A stretch of DNA of 44,417 bases. Source: Xenococcus sp. MO_188.B8. GTDB lineage: Bacteria > Cyanobacteriota > Cyanobacteriia > Cyanobacteriales > Xenococcaceae. Positions within the stretch are counted from its first letter, which is position 1, and each line of letters starts with the position of its first letter. The notes under the pieces are model-generated. The model was given only the letters and a program-made list of their open reading frames with translations, was not told where the DNA came from and searched no databases. This document shows positions 41,795 to 44,417 of this stretch, piece by piece. Position numbers and translations under genes: made by a program. The stretch spans positions 1-44,417 of the forward strand of contig JASJDR010000063.1 of NCBI GenBank assembly GCA_030065615.1. Direction: 5' to 3'.

Positions 41795-42238
41795 TTAAAC
41801 TGAGGAAGAGTATTTTTTTCTGATAACTAGACAATTTCGATAGTTAGGTACGGTTAGATACTGTAGTTCATCAGTGAGATTTTTAATAAACTGTAAACCT
41901 CTGCCTCCTTCCTGATCTAGAGAAGTAATGTTTTTTTCGTTAGCTTGCAATACTGCCTTTAAGTCAAAAGATTTTCCATGATCCCAAACTCGCATTTCCA
42001 GAAAGTTATCACCTAACTCGACTTCTAAATCTATGGGAGTTGATGTAGGTAAATTATGATGAGCATGACGTACTGCATTAGTAAAAGCTTCTGTGAGAGC
42101 AACTTCACATTGCCAACCTATGGTTTTTGATAAATAAGGACTAATTAAACCCTCAAACCATTGCAATACGTCCTGTAAAGCTTCTAACTTTGTCGCAACT
42201 TGTAGGTGAAATCTTTTGATTTCGTTTTGAGTATTCAT
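41795..42238 (-). CDS. RsbW-like anti-sigma factor/serine kinase
   Basis: 147 residues. The HATPase_c_2 domain shows the N-box VALTEAFTNAVRHAH, the D-box LEMRVWDHGKSFD and the G-box EGGRGLQFIKNLTDEL. Members bind ATP and either sequester sigma factors or phosphorylate anti-sigma antagonists. No sigma factor, antagonist or phosphatase gene adjoins it, so the partner is unknown. Codon use is typical for the region. It is a single-gene unit. Confidence 0.88.
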   Translation of the reverse strand: MNTQNEIKRFHLQVATKLEALQDVLQWFEGLISPYLSKTIGWQCEVALTEAFTNAVRHAHHNLPTSTPIDLEVELGDNFLEMRVWDHGKSFDLKAVLQANEKNITSLDQEGGRGLQFIKNLTDELQYLTVPNYRNCLVIRKKYSSSV

Positions 42239-42587
42239 GGAGGGTGGTTAGTAGCGATTAACGAGATCTTTTGATACTCGGGGATCAAGGTAGAGTTTAA
42301 AAATATTCTTGTTAGGGTTTAACTTGAACTGATTTTTTTCACAGTACAATGTCCCATACATATATATAATATTTTTTTTCCTGGTTTATGGGGGAAATAT
42401 CGTAATTGTTAAAGTTCTACATTAGAAATATATTCAATTATTTAATAATATTACTGAGCTACATTGAGGATTATATGGGTCTCATCGTAACACAACAGGC
42501 AATATTAAATATTTCTTATTGCAATTAGATTTTTCTTTGTAATATGTTGCTGAAGTTAATACATCACTACTTGGCATTGAAAGTCTG
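42239..42587. other. AT-rich intergenic, nothing seen
   Basis: No frame, repeat or clear palindrome. Only A/T homopolymers (TATATATAATATTTTTTTTCC) near 42360. Confidence 0.5.
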
Positions 42588-44417
42588 TCAGTCTAACCAG
42601 CGCAGTACATTACGAATAATACTCCAGCGAGGTTGCTTCTGCTCGCTTCCTTGACCCAAGATCCAGTGATCGTAGGCATCTTGGATAGTTCCATCGTGTT
42701 TCTTGACTTCTATCCAGTGATCCACCATTTTGCCGAGGAGCTCATCTTCACCAAGGAAGGGATAGACCAGGGGCATATCGAGGTTACGAGGAAAAGGAGT
42801 CACCACTTGAAAATTGGGATAGAGAAGTGTCCAAGCCGAGCCAGCTTCTGCACTGTCAAATAGGGCATCCAAATCTTTTCCTGCTCCGATCCCTTCAAAA
42901 AACTCTCGATCAGATTCGAGGTCTATAAACTCGGCATTAGGCAGCAACTCTTTAACTTTATTAGTTAGAATTGCTGGATCTTCCACACCAATTCTCAAAT
43001 TCTTCATTTGGTTAATTGATGCTAGCGTCGAAAACTTATTGTCTTGATAGTCAGGAACTACTAGTGCTAAGTTTACATACATGTAGGGCTGGGAAAAGCG
43101 CGTCTGCTGGAAACGCTCAATTGTCCCGACAATGCCCGACATAGCAAGGTCGAAGTGGTCTTTGCTCATCAGTTTTCCTAAGATACTAAACTGTAAGGGC
43201 ACAAACTCAATTTTGACACCAAGTGCGCGGGCGAGTCTGTGAGCCATCTCGATATCAAATCCGACTAACTGTTTCTGAGAGTTGTAGTATGACCAGGGGA
43301 GATTGTCAGGATCAAAACCAATTCGGATTATGCCACGCCGCTTGATGCGCCCCCATATCGTCTCACCAGTCAGCAAGGCGTCGGGATTGGGAGCAGGTTC
43401 GACAATAGTAGCAGGGACAGGATTCTCCAGCAATTGCATCGAGGCAATTACCTTGTCCTTGTCATAAGCACCTTCAGAGGCATAGCCCAAATAGCTGCGA
43501 ATCCCGAACAGGGAAATTACTCCTGCGATCGCACTACTTATTGCCAGCATCCCTAACTGTCGCCACTGAAGTCGTATAAGCGATCGCAGAGCGCAGGTTG
43601 TCAGGACGGTAAAGATAAACAGATAAGTCGCAGCTAGGGCATTACTGAAGCGATCGATTAACACATTGGTCACAACAAACAACTGAAACATATCTGACGG
43701 TAACTGCGCCAGGTCGAGTAAAAAGGGAATAGAAATGGTGGAACTACCGAAATGACTAAAAAATCCAGCACCAACCAGGAGTGGATACTGTTCCAGTTTC
43801 AAGGGAGTTCCTAAATACCAAGCTGCAAAGGTGATAAAACTAGTTGTCAACAACCTGCCTAAATGGGGAAAAGGAAATCCCAGAGGTACCAGCACTTCGA
43901 TGGTCGATTCCGTTTCTTCCCCTCCAAGTTCATAATTGCGGAACATCTTTTTTACGTCTTCGATCAAAACAGGTAGCACGACCAAAACTTTTCCTGTGGC
44001 AAAGGCTAAGATAAACGAATCTTTGGAGATTTGAAGCAAGTCTCGATAGCGAAAAGGTGTTAAGACAGCTCCTAAGGCAGGCAAAAGTCCGAATCCCAGC
44101 AGAAAGGTAGCCACAGTATAGGTAATTAAGTATCCTTGAAGTCGCCCAATTTCAGTTAGGGTCATGGTGCCAGCTGCACTTGCTGTAATGAAAAACACCC
44201 CTACAGGAGTTAGCTTGACTATCATCTTGGTCACTTTGGACATGGATTCGGACAGAAGTTCCACTAACCTGAGAAATTCTTGCTTGTTGTTGATGCTGAT
44301 GATGCTAATACCCATCAACATACAGAAGACGACTACTGCCGGAACTTCATTATCTGCCAGAGAATCAAAGGGATTGGAGGGAATAAACAATCCGAGAAAA
44401 TCAAATGTCTTAGGGGG
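42588..44417 (-). CDS. Dicarboxylate/amino-acid symporter fused to a family-3 solute-binding domain, 5' end off the window
   Basis: The frame is open to the right edge, so the N-terminus is missing; about 609 residues are visible. The first 330 or so form the later helices of a GltP/DctA-type cation symporter (LTPVGVFFITASAAGTMTLT; hairpin-2-like SSTISIPFLLDLAQLPSDMF). HP1 reads ATGKVLVVLPVLIED instead of the Ser-rich SSS motif, and the TM7 NMDGTAL motif is not seen. The last 250 form an SBP_bac_3 domain (GIIRIGFDPDNLPWSYYNSQ, VGFDIEMAHRLARALGVKIE, DLAMSGIVGTIERFQQTRFS). A tethered binding domain on a secondary transporter is unusual. Substrate unknown. Confidence 0.85.
   Translation of the reverse strand, partial: PPKTFDFLGLFIPSNPFDSLADNEVPAVVVFCMLMGISIISINNKQEFLRLVELLSESMSKVTKMIVKLTPVGVFFITASAAGTMTLTEIGRLQGYLITYTVATFLLGFGLLPALGAVLTPFRYRDLLQISKDSFILAFATGKVLVVLPVLIEDVKKMFRNYELGGEETESTIEVLVPLGFPFPHLGRLLTTSFITFAAWYLGTPLKLEQYPLLVGAGFFSHFGSSTISIPFLLDLAQLPSDMFQLFVVTNVLIDRFSNALAATYLFIFTVLTTCALRSLIRLQWRQLGMLAISSAIAGVISLFGIRSYLGYASEGAYDKDKVIASMQLLENPVPATIVEPAPNPDALLTGETIWGRIKRRGIIRIGFDPDNLPWSYYNSQKQLVGFDIEMAHRLARALGVKIEFVPLQFSILGKLMSKDHFDLAMSGIVGTIERFQQTRFSQPYMYVNLALVVPDYQDNKFSTLASINQMKNLRIGVEDPAILTNKVKELLPNAEFIDLESDREFFEGIGAGKDLDALFDSAEAGSAWTLLYPNFQVVTPFPRNLDMPLVYPFLGEDELLGKMVDHWIEVKKHDGTIQDAYDHWILGQGSEQKQPRWSIIRNVLRWLD

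Overview
The window is cyanobacterial chromosome. The evidence is the abundance of the octamer GCGATCGC and its shortened forms, a photosystem II psbI gene, a CpcS/CpeS phycobiliprotein lyase, a SufR-sufB pair with typical SufR operators, DUF3134 and other cyanobacteria-restricted small proteins, and dispersed GC-rich repeats of the kind common in filamentous and pleurocapsalean genomes. I cannot name the genus.

Layout. 1-3.2 kb is an accessory island: a two-frame (frameshifted?) membrane protein pair, a small conserved protein that has lost its ATG, a HigBA-like and a ParDE-like toxin-antitoxin pair, and debris. 3.5-5.6 kb holds dtd and a TnpB-only IS200/IS605-type element with hairpins at both ends. 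5.7-10.4 kb has a methyltransferase, a divergent OsmC/TetR pair with two matching operators, and divergent sufR/sufB, with no sufCDS following. 10.4-15.2 kb has an OmpR-type regulator, psbI, a DUF3134 gene, mraY, a hydrogenase maturation protease and glpK. 15.9-18.8 kb is a co-directional run of a flavin-reductase-like protein, an M20 amidohydrolase and a DUF1611 (DgcN-type) protein. 18.8-22.8 kb has a UbiB/ABC1 kinase, a lone LolD/MacB-type ATPase and three small cyanobacterial proteins.

22.8-29.8 kb is an efflux/stress locus: a PadR repressor, a secreted DUF2141 protein, an RND membrane-fusion protein, a small membrane protein, an RND pump and a Spy/CpxP-like periplasmic protein. Two near-copies of one promoter/operator block lie before the DUF2141 gene and before the efflux genes, suggesting a single PadR regulon. 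The fusion-protein gene has an in-frame TGA, and the pump carries two repeat-derived insertions that keep the frame.

30-36.8 kb has a DUF389 membrane protein, a double-glycine-leader peptide beside a 1.1-kb gene-free stretch with a 28-bp perfect palindrome, a histidine kinase with a degenerate ATPase domain, gcvH, cpcS, a DUF2809 protein and lepB. 37.4-44.4 kb has an animal-type haem peroxidase with RTX repeats, a TonB-like protein with an unusual C-terminal repeat tail, a GC-rich structured intergenic island, an RsbW-like anti-sigma ATPase and, running off the right edge, a dicarboxylate/amino-acid symporter fused to a family-3 solute-binding domain.

Most promising for follow-up: the symporter-binding protein fusion, the PadR regulon and its damaged efflux adaptor, the orphan double-glycine peptide, the flavin-reductase/M20/DUF1611 cluster, and two structured non-coding regions (15.5-15.7 kb and 41.27-41.48 kb). 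All family names come from recognising sequence motifs by eye; no database search was run.
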